Shown piece by piece: positions 33,598 through 42,681 of a stretch of DNA of 64,000 nt. The position numbers and the translations under genes are program-made. The stretch's first letter is position 1, and the number at the start of each line of letters is the position of its first letter. Under the pieces are notes generated by a model, which was not told the DNA's origin, did not search any database, and saw nothing but the letters and a program-made list of their open reading frames with translations. Source of the stretch: an uncultured Eubacteriales bacterium (GTDB lineage Bacteria > Bacillota > Clostridia > Oscillospirales > Oscillospiraceae); assembly GCA_900319465.1 (NCBI GenBank), contig ONOL01000017.1, positions 1-64,000 of the forward strand, given 5' to 3'.

Positions 33598-35865
33598 ATG
33601 GCGCACAGACCCAACATCTTGAAGCTTGCCACAAAAATCAGCCTGGAGAGCCTGACCTACACAGGCATCACCTACAAGGATCCCGAATACAGAATCCTGG
33701 AGCCCATCGTCGACGACGATATGTGCCAGATCATGATGCATCTGCGCCTGGAAGCCAACCGCACGGTCGAAGAGATCGCCCGAAGAGCCAAAAAAAGCGT
33801 GGAGTTTACGCAGAAGCAGCTTGGGAAGCTGCGCGAGGCGGGCGTCATCCGCATCCGCCGTGTGGACGGCAAAGACTGCTGGTACTACCCCATCTGGGTG
33901 CCCGGCATTATGGAGGGCATCCTCTCCAACCGGGAGCAATGCGATCGGTATCCGGTGCTGGGAGAGTGCTTCGAGGAGTACACCCGCCGCCGTGTGTCGA
34001 TGCTGGCGCCCTTCATGGACGTGGGCATGAACATGATGCGCGTCATCCCGGTTCAGAGCGCCATCGAGAACAATACCCGAAAGGCCAGCTACGACGAGGT
34101 GGCGCGGCTTGTGGAGAACGCCTGGGCGATCTCGGTCGGGCCCTGCTCCTGCCGCCGCGCCAGACGGCTCATGGGCGAGGGCTGCGGCCACCTCGAAGAG
34201 GACATGTGCATGTACCTCAACGACAACGCCGTCAACTATTCCGAAACCGGCGCCCACCGCCGCATCAGCAAGGAGGAGGCCTTCGAGATCCTGAAGCGCG
34301 CGGAAGACAACGGCCTTGTGCACGAGCTGAACGTCGCCCCCGGCTACGAGGACACGACGGCTATCTGCAACTGCTGCGGCTGCTCCTGTTTCGCGCTGCG
34401 CATCGCAACGTATTTCCGTGCACCCGACGCGGTGCGCACCAACTACATCGCCCGTGTGGACAAGGACAAATGCACGGCCTGCGGCCAGTGCGTGGAGAAC
34501 TGCCAGGTCAACGCCGTAAAGCTCGGGCAGAAGCTCTGCGACCGCCCGGCCAACGAGCCGCGTCCTGCCGAGACGCCGCGCAACACCCTCTGGACGAGCA
34601 AGCGCTTTGCGCCGGACTTCCGCACCTCCCGCACGGACGTGACGGAGGAGGGAACCGCCCCCTGCAAGGCGGCCTGTCCCGCTCATGTGCCGGTGCAGGC
34701 ATATCTCCGCCTCGCCGGGGAGGGGCGGTATGCCGAGGCGCTCGCGCTGATCAAGCAATACAATCCGCTGCCCGCTGTCTGCGGCCGTATCTGTCACAGG
34801 CCGTGCGAAAAGGCCTGCCTGCGCGGCGAAGTGGACGAGGCCGTCGCCATCGACGATGTGAAGCGCTTTCTCGCCGATCTCGATGCAAAGGCGGAAACGC
34901 GGTATATCCCCCCGCTGCGCAACCCGCGCGGCGTCGCCTATAAGGAGAGGATCGCCGTTATCGGCGCTGGCCCCTCCGGCCTGAGCTGCGCGTATGCTTT
35001 GCGGGAGATGGGCTACCCCGTGACGGTGTTCGAAAAAGCGGAGAGACCCGGCGGCCTGCTTCGCACGGTGCACGCCGCGCGGCTGCCCGCCGGGATCCTG
35101 GATGCGGAGATCGACGTGCTGCTTCAGATGGGCGTTGAGCTCCGGACCGGCGTGGAAATCGGAAAGGATCTGACGCTGGACGCGCTGCGCGCGCAGGGGT
35201 ATCGCGCCTTCTATCTTGCCGTTGGCGCCGGGGCGGCGGAGCTGCCCGAAGGAATGGAGCCGGAGGCTTCGATGCGGCAGGCAAACCGCAGCCGAAGACC
35301 CGCCCTGCCCGGGATCGACCTTGCCCTTACCGAACGCGGCATGGTTCGGGCAGATGCGAAAACCGCCCAGACCAGCGTTGAGGACGTCTTTGCCGGCGGA
35401 GACGCGACGGGGACGGGCTTCTCCGTCCACGCCATCGCAGCCGGCCGCAAGGCCGCCGCGTCCATCCACCGCTTCGTACACGCGGGCCAGACTCAGCTGC
35501 TCGGCCGCGACCCGGAAAACTACAAGGCCTTCGCCCGCAGGAGCGCGCAGATCCCGGTCAGCTCGCTTTCCCCCGTCCCGCGCTGCCGACCCGATGAGAG
35601 CGGCGCGCTGAGCGAGGAGCAGGTCCGAACGGAGTGCGGCCGCTGCCTCGGCTGCGGCACCGCGGTCGTCGACCAGTTCATGTGCGTCGGCTGCGGCATC
35701 TGCACCACCAAGTGCCGCTTCGGCGCGATCCGGCTGGAGAAGATCCACGACGCGGACAATCTCGAATACTTCCACACCCTTGGCCGCATCGCGGCGAGCG
35801 TACCGGGCAAGGGGCTCAGCATCGCCAGGAAATACATCGGAAAGTACGGTGCCGGAAATGCATGA
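33598..35865 (+). CDS. multi-cluster FAD oxidoreductase with N-terminal winged-helix-like domain, lacking the NAD(P)H domain
   Basis: This is a 755-residue mosaic. Residues 1-110 look like a winged helix (ANRTVEEIARRAKKSVEFTQ). Cys-rich motifs CSCRRAR and CNCCGCSCF and a ferredoxin cluster CTACGQCVENCQ (about 292) follow. A GltD-type N-domain (CKAACPAHVPVQAYL, about 357) comes next, then an FAD-binding half starting IGAGPSGLSCAYALREMGY (about 455). The FAD C-terminal part (FAGGDATGTGFSVHAIAAG, about 600) and two final Cys clusters (about 679-710) end the protein. In GltD-like enzymes a second Rossmann domain for NAD(P)H lies between the two FAD halves. Here only about 60 residues do, with no GGGNxAxD motif. 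It overlaps hypA by eight bases. Electron donor and acceptor are unknown. Confidence 0.82.
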   Translation: MAHRPNILKLATKISLESLTYTGITYKDPEYRILEPIVDDDMCQIMMHLRLEANRTVEEIARRAKKSVEFTQKQLGKLREAGVIRIRRVDGKDCWYYPIWVPGIMEGILSNREQCDRYPVLGECFEEYTRRRVSMLAPFMDVGMNMMRVIPVQSAIENNTRKASYDEVARLVENAWAISVGPCSCRRARRLMGEGCGHLEEDMCMYLNDNAVNYSETGAHRRISKEEAFEILKRAEDNGLVHELNVAPGYEDTTAICNCCGCSCFALRIATYFRAPDAVRTNYIARVDKDKCTACGQCVENCQVNAVKLGQKLCDRPANEPRPAETPRNTLWTSKRFAPDFRTSRTDVTEEGTAPCKAACPAHVPVQAYLRLAGEGRYAEALALIKQYNPLPAVCGRICHRPCEKACLRGEVDEAVAIDDVKRFLADLDAKAETRYIPPLRNPRGVAYKERIAVIGAGPSGLSCAYALREMGYPVTVFEKAERPGGLLRTVHAARLPAGILDAEIDVLLQMGVELRTGVEIGKDLTLDALRAQGYRAFYLAVGAGAAELPEGMEPEASMRQANRSRRPALPGIDLALTERGMVRADAKTAQTSVEDVFAGGDATGTGFSVHAIAAGRKAAASIHRFVHAGQTQLLGRDPENYKAFARRSAQIPVSSLSPVPRCRPDESGALSEEQVRTECGRCLGCGTAVVDQFMCVGCGICTTKCRFGAIRLEKIHDADNLEYFHTLGRIAASVPGKGLSIARKYIGKYGAGNA

Positions 35866-36202
35866 GATCGGGATCGTGCGCCAGATCCGGCGCACGGTGG
35901 AGGATTTCGCGGCGGAAAACGGCGTGCGGGAGATCCGCGAGGTGGTCGTGGACTGCGGGGAGCTTTCGCTCGTCATTCCGAAGTATCTGCAGGAGCTCTA
36001 TCCTGTCGTGACGAAGGGGAGCATCCTGCAGGGGACGACGCTGCGGATCAACGAGATCCCCGGCCTTGCCGAGTGCGACGACTGCGATGAGATTTTCAAC
36101 GTCGTGGAGCACAAAGGCTATTGCCCCAACTGCGGAAGCTTTGACAAGACGATCCTGAGCGGGAAGGAATGCTCGATCCGCGAGATCGTCGTACCCGAAT
36201 AA
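35858..36202 (+). CDS. hypA: HypA-like nickel/zinc metallochaperone
   Basis: This 114-residue protein has the HypA layout. The N-terminal Met-His-Glu provides the nickel ligand His2, and a zinc ribbon has Cys73/Cys76 and Cys89/Cys92. HypA delivers nickel to [NiFe] hydrogenase. No hydrogenase structural or other hyp gene is in the window. Its start lies inside the oxidoreductase gene (8-base overlap), so the two are coupled. It may serve a hydrogenase encoded elsewhere or have another metal role with its partner. Confidence 0.88.
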   Translation: MHEIGIVRQIRRTVEDFAAENGVREIREVVVDCGELSLVIPKYLQELYPVVTKGSILQGTTLRINEIPGLAECDDCDEIFNVVEHKGYCPNCGSFDKTILSGKECSIREIVVPE

Positions 36203-36251
36203 CCGATGGTTTCTCTTATTCACGAAGGGGGAGCGGAAAACGGAGGATCAC

Positions 36252-36866
36252 ATGACGGAAAAGGAAAAAATGCTCGCGGGCGAGCTGTACGACCCGGTGG
36301 ACGGGGAGCTTGCCGTCCTGCGGCAGCGGGCGCACGTCCTGTGCAAGGCATTCAACGACACGGACGAGACGCAGGCCGCGCAGCGGGAGGCCATCCTCGC
36401 CCAGCTTCTGCCCCTGAGGGGAAGGAACGTCAATCTGAACGCACCGATGCAGTTTGATTACGGCTGCTTTACGTCCTTCGGAGATAATTCTTACGCGAAT
36501 TTCAACCTGACCTGTCTGGACTGCGCGCCGGTGCGGATCGGAGCGAACGTGTTCATAGGCCCGAACGTATCGCTGCTCACGCCGGTGCATCCGATGCGCT
36601 GGCAGGAGAGAAACCAGTTCAGGCGGGAGGACGGCGTTATGACGGATCTGGAGTACGCCCGGCCGATCACGATCGAGGACAACTGCTGGCTCGCGGGGAA
36701 CGTCACCGTCTGCGGCGGCGTGACCATCGGCAGCGGAAGCGTGATCGGAGCCGGAAGCGTCGTTACACGGGACGTCCCGCCGGGCGTATTTGCCGCGGGC
36801 AATCCCTGCCGCGTGATCCGCGCGATCACGGAAAAGGACGGCAGGAGACCCACCGGCGGGGAATGA
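36252..36866 (+). CDS. maltose/galactoside O-acetyltransferase family protein
   Basis: This 204-residue left-handed beta-helix acetyltransferase carries the N-terminal helical MTEKEKMLAGELYDP typical of Maa/LacA enzymes. It has hexapeptide repeats from about residue 60 and the active-site His in LLTPVHPMRW. The conserved PGVFAAGNPCRVIR end is complete. It acetylates a sugar or nucleoside-like acceptor with acetyl-CoA; the acceptor is not known. It starts 49 bases after hypA with its own AGGATCAC site. Confidence 0.92.
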   Translation: MTEKEKMLAGELYDPVDGELAVLRQRAHVLCKAFNDTDETQAAQREAILAQLLPLRGRNVNLNAPMQFDYGCFTSFGDNSYANFNLTCLDCAPVRIGANVFIGPNVSLLTPVHPMRWQERNQFRREDGVMTDLEYARPITIEDNCWLAGNVTVCGGVTIGSGSVIGAGSVVTRDVPPGVFAAGNPCRVIRAITEKDGRRPTGGE

Positions 36867-36950
36867 GAGGAACAAGTCCGTTCCGGGCAGACTTGCCGGA
36901 CGGGGTCAACTGTGGTATTCTGTTGTTATACGAGGAAAGGAGCTTCTGTC

Positions 36951-37733
36951 ATGAGCGAAAACGTCATCTTTTGTTATTCCGGAACCGGAAACTGTCTGGA
37001 TCTTGCGAAAAACATCGCCCGTTACCTCGGTGATACCGACATCATCATGATGCGCTCCGCACCGGTAAAGACCGACGTGACGGACGCCAGACGCGTGGGC
37101 TTTGTCTTCCCCTGCCACGCGGGCGGCGCGCCGGTCGGCATGCTGGAGAGCGTGAAGCAGGTCCGCCTCTCTCCGGACTGCTACACCTTCGGCGTAAGCC
37201 AGTCCGCGAGCTATACGGGCATCGGCCTTGCAGAGCTGGACAAGATCGTCCCGCTGGACTACTGGAAGACCGTCACGCATCAGTGCAGCTGCATCTGGCT
37301 CTTCCCGCACACGCTGATGTTGCCGCGAATGAGCGCGGAAAAGGCCCAGGAGCGCAGCGAGCGCCTGGCGCAGCTGATTGGCGCGGAGGTGAGGGCGGGG
37401 ACCCGGACCGGGAAGCGCCCTGTGAAAAACCCGCTGAATGCCGTGGAAAACAAGGCGTGGCCGATGATCGTGAAAAAGAAGGCGGAGGCCTTCCGCGTCA
37501 GCGACAAGTGCATCGGCTGCGGACAGTGCGTGCGCCTCTGCCCGCAGGGCAACATCCGGCTGGAGAACGGCCGCGCCGTGATCGGCACCGACTGCGTCCA
37601 GTGCCTGGGCTGCCTGCAATACTGTCCCACTGCCGCCATCTCCCTCGGCAGCATCACCGACAGGCGCGAGCACTACCACAACCCCAATATCAGCGCCGAG
37701 GAGCTGGCAAAGACCCTGATCCACATCGATTGA
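36951..37733 (+). CDS. EFR1-family ferrodoxin (flavodoxin-like plus two 4Fe-4S)
   Basis: This 260-residue protein has an N-terminal flavodoxin-like domain beginning ENVIFCYSGTGNCLDLAKNIA. Two ferredoxin clusters, CIGCGQCVRLCP and CVQCLGCLQYCP, lie in the last 80 residues. EFR1 proteins are thought to carry electrons in anaerobes; the partner is unknown. A promoter (TTGCCG, 17 bases, TATTCT at about 36895-36923) and GGAAAGGAG precede the ATG at 36951. Confidence 0.9.
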   Translation: MSENVIFCYSGTGNCLDLAKNIARYLGDTDIIMMRSAPVKTDVTDARRVGFVFPCHAGGAPVGMLESVKQVRLSPDCYTFGVSQSASYTGIGLAELDKIVPLDYWKTVTHQCSCIWLFPHTLMLPRMSAEKAQERSERLAQLIGAEVRAGTRTGKRPVKNPLNAVENKAWPMIVKKKAEAFRVSDKCIGCGQCVRLCPQGNIRLENGRAVIGTDCVQCLGCLQYCPTAAISLGSITDRREHYHNPNISAEELAKTLIHID

Positions 37734-37774
37734 TCCGGCTGCCGAAGGCGGGAGAGGGATCTTTGAAAGCTTAG

Positions 37775-37816
37775 AATAGAAAAAACAGGAAGCCGCAGCT
37801 TCCTGTTTTTTCTATT
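37775..37816. terminator. bidirectional terminator
   Basis: AATAGAAAAAACAGGAAG and its exact complement around a short GC loop, with A6 and T6 tracts inside the arms, between the ferrodoxin and the PTS operon. Confidence 0.92.
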
Positions 37817-37828
37817 TCCATGGAATCA

Positions 37829-39508
37829 TCAGATGGTGTTCTCGTCGCTCATCAGATCGGCGAGCAGCTTCTCACGGACGTTGCGCACCTGCGCCTCCCG
37901 CACCTTCTGGCGCAGAGGCAGCACCGCGCGCGGCGAAACGGACAGCTCATCCAGGCCGATGGAGAGGAACAGCTCCGTCAGTTCGAGATCCGCGCCGAGC
38001 TCGCCGCAGATGCCGCACCAGATACCGGCCTTGTGCGCGTTGTCGCAGGCCATCTTGATCAGGCGCAGCACGGCGGGATGATGGGCGTTGAAGAAGCGGC
38101 CGAGATCGTTGTTCTGCCGGTCGATGGCCGTCGTGTACTGGGTCAGGTCGTTGGTGCCGATGGAGAAGAAGTCCACCTCTTTGGCAAGACGGTCGCTGAT
38201 GACCGCGGCGGCCGGGGTCTCGATCATGATACCCACATCCACCTCGTCGGAGTAGGGGATCCCCTCGGCGCGCAGCTCTTTCTTCACCTGCTCGCACATC
38301 TTCTTGGCCTCCCGCACTTCCCACACGGAGGCGACCATGGGGAACATGATGGAGAGCCTGCCGTAGGCGGAGGCGCGGTACAGGGCGCGAAGCTGGGTGC
38401 GGAAGATTTCCGGACGGCTCAGGCAGATGCGCAGGGCGCGGTTGCCCAGCGCCGGGTTTTCCTCATGGGGCAGGTTGAAATAGCCGATCATCTTGTCCGC
38501 GCCGATGTCCAGCGTGCGGATGACGACCTCCTTGCCGCCCATGTCGGAGAGGACCTTCTTGTAGGCCTCAAACTGGTAATCCTCGCTGGGATAATCGTCG
38601 CAGTTGAGGTAGAGGAACTCGCTGCGGAACAGACCGATGCCGCCGCCGTCGTTTTCCAGCACGGCGTGCACGTCCTCGGGATTGCCGATGTTGCAGTAGA
38701 CGCGGATCTCCTGCCCGTCTTTGGACACGTTGGGCTGGCCCTTGAGCTGGTTGAGAAGCTCCTGCCGCTTGAGGATCTCGGCGCGCTTCTGCATCAGGCG
38801 GGCGCGGGTGTCATCGTCCGCGTCGATGATGACGCTGCCGGTACCGCCGTCCACGATCACGTCGCGGCCCTGATACTCGGGCTTGAGCTGGTCGCCCACG
38901 CCGATGATGGCGGGGATGCCCATGGTGCGGGCGAGGATGGCGGTGTGGCTGGAGCCGGAGCCGCCGGAGGTGACGAAGCCGAGGATCTTCGACTTGTCGA
39001 GCTGCACGGTCTCGCTGGGGGCGAGATCGTCGGAGGCGAGGATCACGGGCACGTCGGAATCGATGCCGCCCTGCACGACGCCCATCAGGATGCCCACGAT
39101 GCGGCCGGAGATGTCCTTGACGTCGGCGGCGCGGGCCTTGAAATAGTCGTCCTCCATCGCGGCGAAGGCCTCGGCCTGGAAGGCGCCGGCGTCGGTGACG
39201 GCGGCCTCGGCGTTGAGGCCGGATTCCTTGATAAAGCCCTCGATGGCCTCCTCGTAATCCAGGTCCTCACACATCATCTGGTGGGTTTCAAAAAGCATGG
39301 CGGCCTCGTCGCCGGCCTCCGCACGCGCTTTCTCGGCCAGAACGCCGAGCTGCTCGATCGCCTTGGCCTGCGCCGCTTTGAAGCGCGCGAATTCGGCCTC
39401 GCGATCCTCCACCTCGAAGCGGCGGAGCGTGCCGGACGCTCTCTGATAGAAATAAAGGGGACCTGCGGCGACGCCGGTCGAAACGCCTTTGCCCTGAATG
39501 GTGATCAT
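37829..39508 (-). CDS. ptsI: PTS enzyme I
   Basis: This 559-residue phosphoenolpyruvate-protein phosphotransferase starts the sugar phosphotransfer chain. The phosphorylated His188 is in GGSGSSHTAILARTMGIP. The C-terminal PEP-binding barrel has the signature FFSIGTNDLTQYT and active-site Cys in WCGICGELG. The ATG at 39508 follows GGAGCAATCGATT; the frame extends further upstream without family similarity. It is the third gene of the operon, 73 bases after ptsH. Confidence 0.95.
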   Translation of the reverse strand: MITIQGKGVSTGVAAGPLYFYQRASGTLRRFEVEDREAEFARFKAAQAKAIEQLGVLAEKARAEAGDEAAMLFETHQMMCEDLDYEEAIEGFIKESGLNAEAAVTDAGAFQAEAFAAMEDDYFKARAADVKDISGRIVGILMGVVQGGIDSDVPVILASDDLAPSETVQLDKSKILGFVTSGGSGSSHTAILARTMGIPAIIGVGDQLKPEYQGRDVIVDGGTGSVIIDADDDTRARLMQKRAEILKRQELLNQLKGQPNVSKDGQEIRVYCNIGNPEDVHAVLENDGGGIGLFRSEFLYLNCDDYPSEDYQFEAYKKVLSDMGGKEVVIRTLDIGADKMIGYFNLPHEENPALGNRALRICLSRPEIFRTQLRALYRASAYGRLSIMFPMVASVWEVREAKKMCEQVKKELRAEGIPYSDEVDVGIMIETPAAAVISDRLAKEVDFFSIGTNDLTQYTTAIDRQNNDLGRFFNAHHPAVLRLIKMACDNAHKAGIWCGICGELGADLELTELFLSIGLDELSVSPRAVLPLRQKVREAQVRNVREKLLADLMSDENTI

Positions 39509-39581
39509 AATCGATTGCTCCTTTCGCTTGTAAAAAATACGGCTGTCGGGGAGGCAGCCGTATTTTTGTATCCTTTTTTGC

Positions 39582-39842
39582 TTACAGGTTGGCCTTGAAG
39601 AAAGCCTCGATCGCCGCGGCGACAGCTTCCTCGTCTCCACCTTCGACGGTGACCTTGACGGTGTCGCCCTGCTTGATGCCCATCTGCATCAGCGCCATGA
39701 GCTTGAGCGCGTTGACGCTCTTCTCGCCCTTGATGATGTTCACGGCGGAGCCGGCATGGCTTTTGATCTCCTTGACCAGGAGACCGGCGGGACGGGCATG
39801 GATACCGACAGGATCGGTGATGGTGTACTCAAAGGATTTCAT
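39582..39842 (-). CDS. ptsH: HPr phosphocarrier protein without regulatory Ser46
   Basis: This 86-residue protein passes phosphate from enzyme I to EIIA. The active His15 is in GIHARPAG. The regulatory site of Firmicutes HPr (Ser46 in the NLKSIMG segment) aligns with SVNALKLMAL, where the Ser position is Lys47. It therefore lacks the serine that HPr kinase phosphorylates for CcpA-dependent repression. It sits between EIIBCA and enzyme I and follows GAGGTAAAC. Confidence 0.95.
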   Translation of the reverse strand: MKSFEYTITDPVGIHARPAGLLVKEIKSHAGSAVNIIKGEKSVNALKLMALMQMGIKQGDTVKVTVEGGDEEAVAAAIEAFFKANL

Positions 39843-39870
39843 TTGTTTACCTCCGTAAAATGTATTTCCA

Positions 39871-41709
39871 TTATTTCAGACCGCACTCGACGCCCTCGAG
39901 GTCGTCGGAGTTGGTGAGAAGCATGACGACGGTGTCGTTGTAGCCGGCTTTCTTGATGGCTTCCCGATCAAAGCCCAGCAGACGCTGGCCGGCCTTGACC
40001 TCGGCACCTTCTTCGACAAAGGCGGTAAAGCCCTCGCCCTGCATGTTGACGGTGTTGACGCCGATGTGGATCAGGACCTCCATCCCGTCCTTCTCGAGCG
40101 TGACGGCATGCTTCGTGTCAAAGACGGAGGTCACGACGCCGTCGAAGGGGGCGAGCACAACGCCGTCAGCGGGGACGACGCCGATGCCGTCGCCGAGGAT
40201 GCCGGCGGCGAAGGTCTCATCGGGGATGTCCTCACGCGCGATGACCTCGCCCTTGCAGGGCTGCAGCAGCTCGCCGGCGGCGCAGCGCACGACGGAGGGC
40301 ATGGGCTCGGCGGGGACTTCGGGGGCGGCCTCGGCCTTCTTGGCAGGCGCGTCTTCCTTCCAGATGAACCAGGTCAGGATAAAGGCGATGCCGGAGGCGA
40401 TCAGCAGCTCGACGAGATACAGGGGGACGTTGTTGACAGCGGGGATGGCGGGGATGCCGGTCACGCCGTAGACGGGCGCGCCCAGCCCGAACAGGGCGCC
40501 GAACAGAGCGCCGACCGCGCCGCCGGCCATGCCGCAGAGGAAGGGCTTCATGAAGCGGAAGTTGATACCGAAGATCGCGGGCTCCGTGATGCCCAGAGAG
40601 GCGGAAAGGGAGGAGGGCAGGGCCACGGACTTGGTCTTCTGGCTGGCGCACTTGACGGCGACGGCAAGGCAGGCGCCGAACTGCGCGAAGTTCGCGGCGG
40701 AGGCGATGGGCATCCAGGTGTTCAGACCTGTCTGCGCGATCATGCCGGCCTCGATGACGTTGTACATGTGGTGCAGACCCATGACGACGGTCCAGGGGTA
40801 GATGGCGCCCATGACCAGGGAGCCGAGCAGGGAACCGGCCAGCCACTTGGCGCCGGCGAGCACCCAGTTCTCCAGGATGGAGAAGACGGGGCCGATGATG
40901 GTGAAGGTGACGAAGGCGGTGACGACGACGGTGCAGAGCGGCGTCACAAAGAGGTCGATCATCTCAGGCACCTTTTTATGCAGCCATTTTTCCACCGTTG
41001 ACATCAGCAATACCGCCAATATGACCGGGATGACGTGACCCTGATAACCGACCTGCTGTACATGGAAGAAGAACAGATTCCAGGTCGGGATCTCGCCGGC
41101 GGCGTAGTTGCCGACGGTCCAGGCGTTGATCAGGGCGGGGTGGACCATCATCAGGCCGATGACGGCGCCGAGGAAGATGTTGCCGCCGAAAACGCGGGCG
41201 GCGCTGATGGCCACCAGCACGGGCAGCAGGGCAAAGGCGGTGTTGGCCACGAGGTCGAGGAAGGAGTACCAGTCGCTGCTGCCGAAGGCGGGCCAGAACT
41301 TGGGGATCGCTTCCACAAGACCCATCATCAGACCGGAAGCAACGATGGCGGGGAGGATGGGGACGAACACGTCGCCCGGGGTCTTGAGGATCTTCTTCCA
41401 GAGGGGCATCCGGGAGGCGGCGGCGGCCTTTACGTCAGCCTTGCTGGCGGCGGTGAGACCGGTCACGGAGAGAAATTCGTCGTAGACCTTGTTCACGGTG
41501 CCGGTACCGATGATAAGCTGGAGCTGGCCGTTGGAATCGAACAGGCCTTTTACGCCTTCGACCTCTTCCAGCGCCTTGGTATCGATCTTGCTGTTGTCCG
41601 CGATTACGAGACGAAGCCTTGTGGCGCAGTGCGCCGCGCTGATGATGTTCTCTTTTCCGCCGAGGTGGGAAAAGATCTCCTCAGCACATTTGCGGTAATC
41701 CAGTGCCAT
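39871..41709 (-). CDS. PTS EIIBCA permease, sucrose/beta-glucoside class
   Basis: This 612-residue protein imports and phosphorylates a sugar. The EIIB domain (about 1-90) carries the phospho-Cys28 in AAHCATRLRL. EIIC (about 105-455) has about ten helices with GITEPAIFGINFR. A Pro/Ala/Glu linker leads to an EIIA-Glc-type domain with the phospho-His in VLIHIGVNTV. Domain order B-C-A and the motifs fit the sucrose/trehalose/beta-glucoside class. The specific sugar is uncertain because no glycosidase gene is adjacent. It leads the operon with ptsH and ptsI. Confidence 0.92.
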   Translation of the reverse strand: MALDYRKCAEEIFSHLGGKENIISAAHCATRLRLVIADNSKIDTKALEEVEGVKGLFDSNGQLQLIIGTGTVNKVYDEFLSVTGLTAASKADVKAAAASRMPLWKKILKTPGDVFVPILPAIVASGLMMGLVEAIPKFWPAFGSSDWYSFLDLVANTAFALLPVLVAISAARVFGGNIFLGAVIGLMMVHPALINAWTVGNYAAGEIPTWNLFFFHVQQVGYQGHVIPVILAVLLMSTVEKWLHKKVPEMIDLFVTPLCTVVVTAFVTFTIIGPVFSILENWVLAGAKWLAGSLLGSLVMGAIYPWTVVMGLHHMYNVIEAGMIAQTGLNTWMPIASAANFAQFGACLAVAVKCASQKTKSVALPSSLSASLGITEPAIFGINFRFMKPFLCGMAGGAVGALFGALFGLGAPVYGVTGIPAIPAVNNVPLYLVELLIASGIAFILTWFIWKEDAPAKKAEAAPEVPAEPMPSVVRCAAGELLQPCKGEVIAREDIPDETFAAGILGDGIGVVPADGVVLAPFDGVVTSVFDTKHAVTLEKDGMEVLIHIGVNTVNMQGEGFTAFVEEGAEVKAGQRLLGFDREAIKKAGYNDTVVMLLTNSDDLEGVECGLK

Positions 41710-41777
41710 AGTCGCATTTCTCCTTTTTCTTCCAAAATGCGGCCGTCCGAACCTGGGCGGCCGCTTTCCATGTACCT

Positions 41778-41806
41778 ATCTTACCTCAAACGCGGGGGAA
41801 GTTCAA
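41778..41806 (-). promoter_or_regulatory. sigma-A promoter for the PTS operon
   Basis: On the minus strand TTGAAC and TAAGAT are 17 bases apart. The leader then carries a hairpin, GCGGCCG/CGGCCGC (41739-41764), 30 bases before the ATG. It has only a short T tract, so its role is unclear. Confidence 0.7.
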
Positions 41807-41835
41807 TTCGTTTCAAATGTCGAGAATTCCAAAAA

Positions 41836-42681
41836 TCAACCTTCGTTTTTGTCAATTTCCAACAAACCGAGCTGGGAAAAGCCCCAGGCCAGCCCGTCAT
41901 CTTCCACAGCGGGACAGACGAGTGAACTGAGCTTTTTCAGCGTGGGGCTGCCATTTTCCATGCACACGCCCGTTCCTACGGTCTGGATCATTTCCAGATC
42001 GTTCATGCTGTCGCCGAAGCCGACGGTGTCGGCAAGCTCGGCGCCGAAGGCCTCCGCGACTTTGCGGACGCCGCTTCCTTTGTCGAACTTTCGGTTGATA
42101 AGCTCGCCGTTGAGGCAGTTTGCGCCCGCGAGATCCTGAACCAGAAAATAGAATTCTCCTTCAAGCTCCTTGATCGCCGGGGCAAGCTGCGCAGCGTCGG
42201 CGCACAGGAAGACCACCTTGTAGATCGGGCGGCCGTCATATTCCGTCATCGGGCGGATGCCGAGATCCTTCTCCAGCGCCTCCCGCCAGCGCAAAAGCTC
42301 GCTGTTGCCGCCGGAGACCTGCCGCAGGAATTCGCCCATGCCCGCGTCGCAGTAGCTCGCGTCCTTCGCCTCGATGGTGCGAAGCACACCGCCCTCGGCA
42401 AACAGGCGCAGCGCGAGGTCCTTCTGCCGCTCCGTCATGGGGCAGTCATAGAGCACCCTGTCGCCCGCAAAGACGTAACCGCCGCCGCTCGCGACCGCGC
42501 CGTCAAAGCCGTAGACGAGCAGGGGCGAGAGCATATCCAGATTGCGCCCGGTGCAGAGAAAAACCTTGTGCCCGGCGTTCTGCGCGCTGCGGATGGCCTG
42601 CAGGGCGCTTTCGGGCGGGACGTTGCTGCCCGGTGCGGTCAGGGTGCCGTCAATGTCCAAAAAGATCAGCTTTCGTTTCAT
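41836..42681 (-). CDS. Cof-type HAD phosphatase
   Basis: This 281-residue enzyme is a HAD subfamily IIB (Cof-like) phosphatase. Motif I is LDIDGTLT with Asp8 as nucleophile, motif II is FLCTGRN, motif III is the Lys in RKFDKGSG, and motif IV is VGFGDSMNDLEM. The cap domain lies between motifs II and III. Such enzymes dephosphorylate sugar phosphates or flavin precursors. The ATG at 42681 follows GGAGGCACGC. It lies upstream of the PTS operon on the same strand, and a promoter separates them. Confidence 0.9.
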   Translation of the reverse strand: MKRKLIFLDIDGTLTAPGSNVPPESALQAIRSAQNAGHKVFLCTGRNLDMLSPLLVYGFDGAVASGGGYVFAGDRVLYDCPMTERQKDLALRLFAEGGVLRTIEAKDASYCDAGMGEFLRQVSGGNSELLRWREALEKDLGIRPMTEYDGRPIYKVVFLCADAAQLAPAIKELEGEFYFLVQDLAGANCLNGELINRKFDKGSGVRKVAEAFGAELADTVGFGDSMNDLEMIQTVGTGVCMENGSPTLKKLSSLVCPAVEDDGLAWGFSQLGLLEIDKNEG

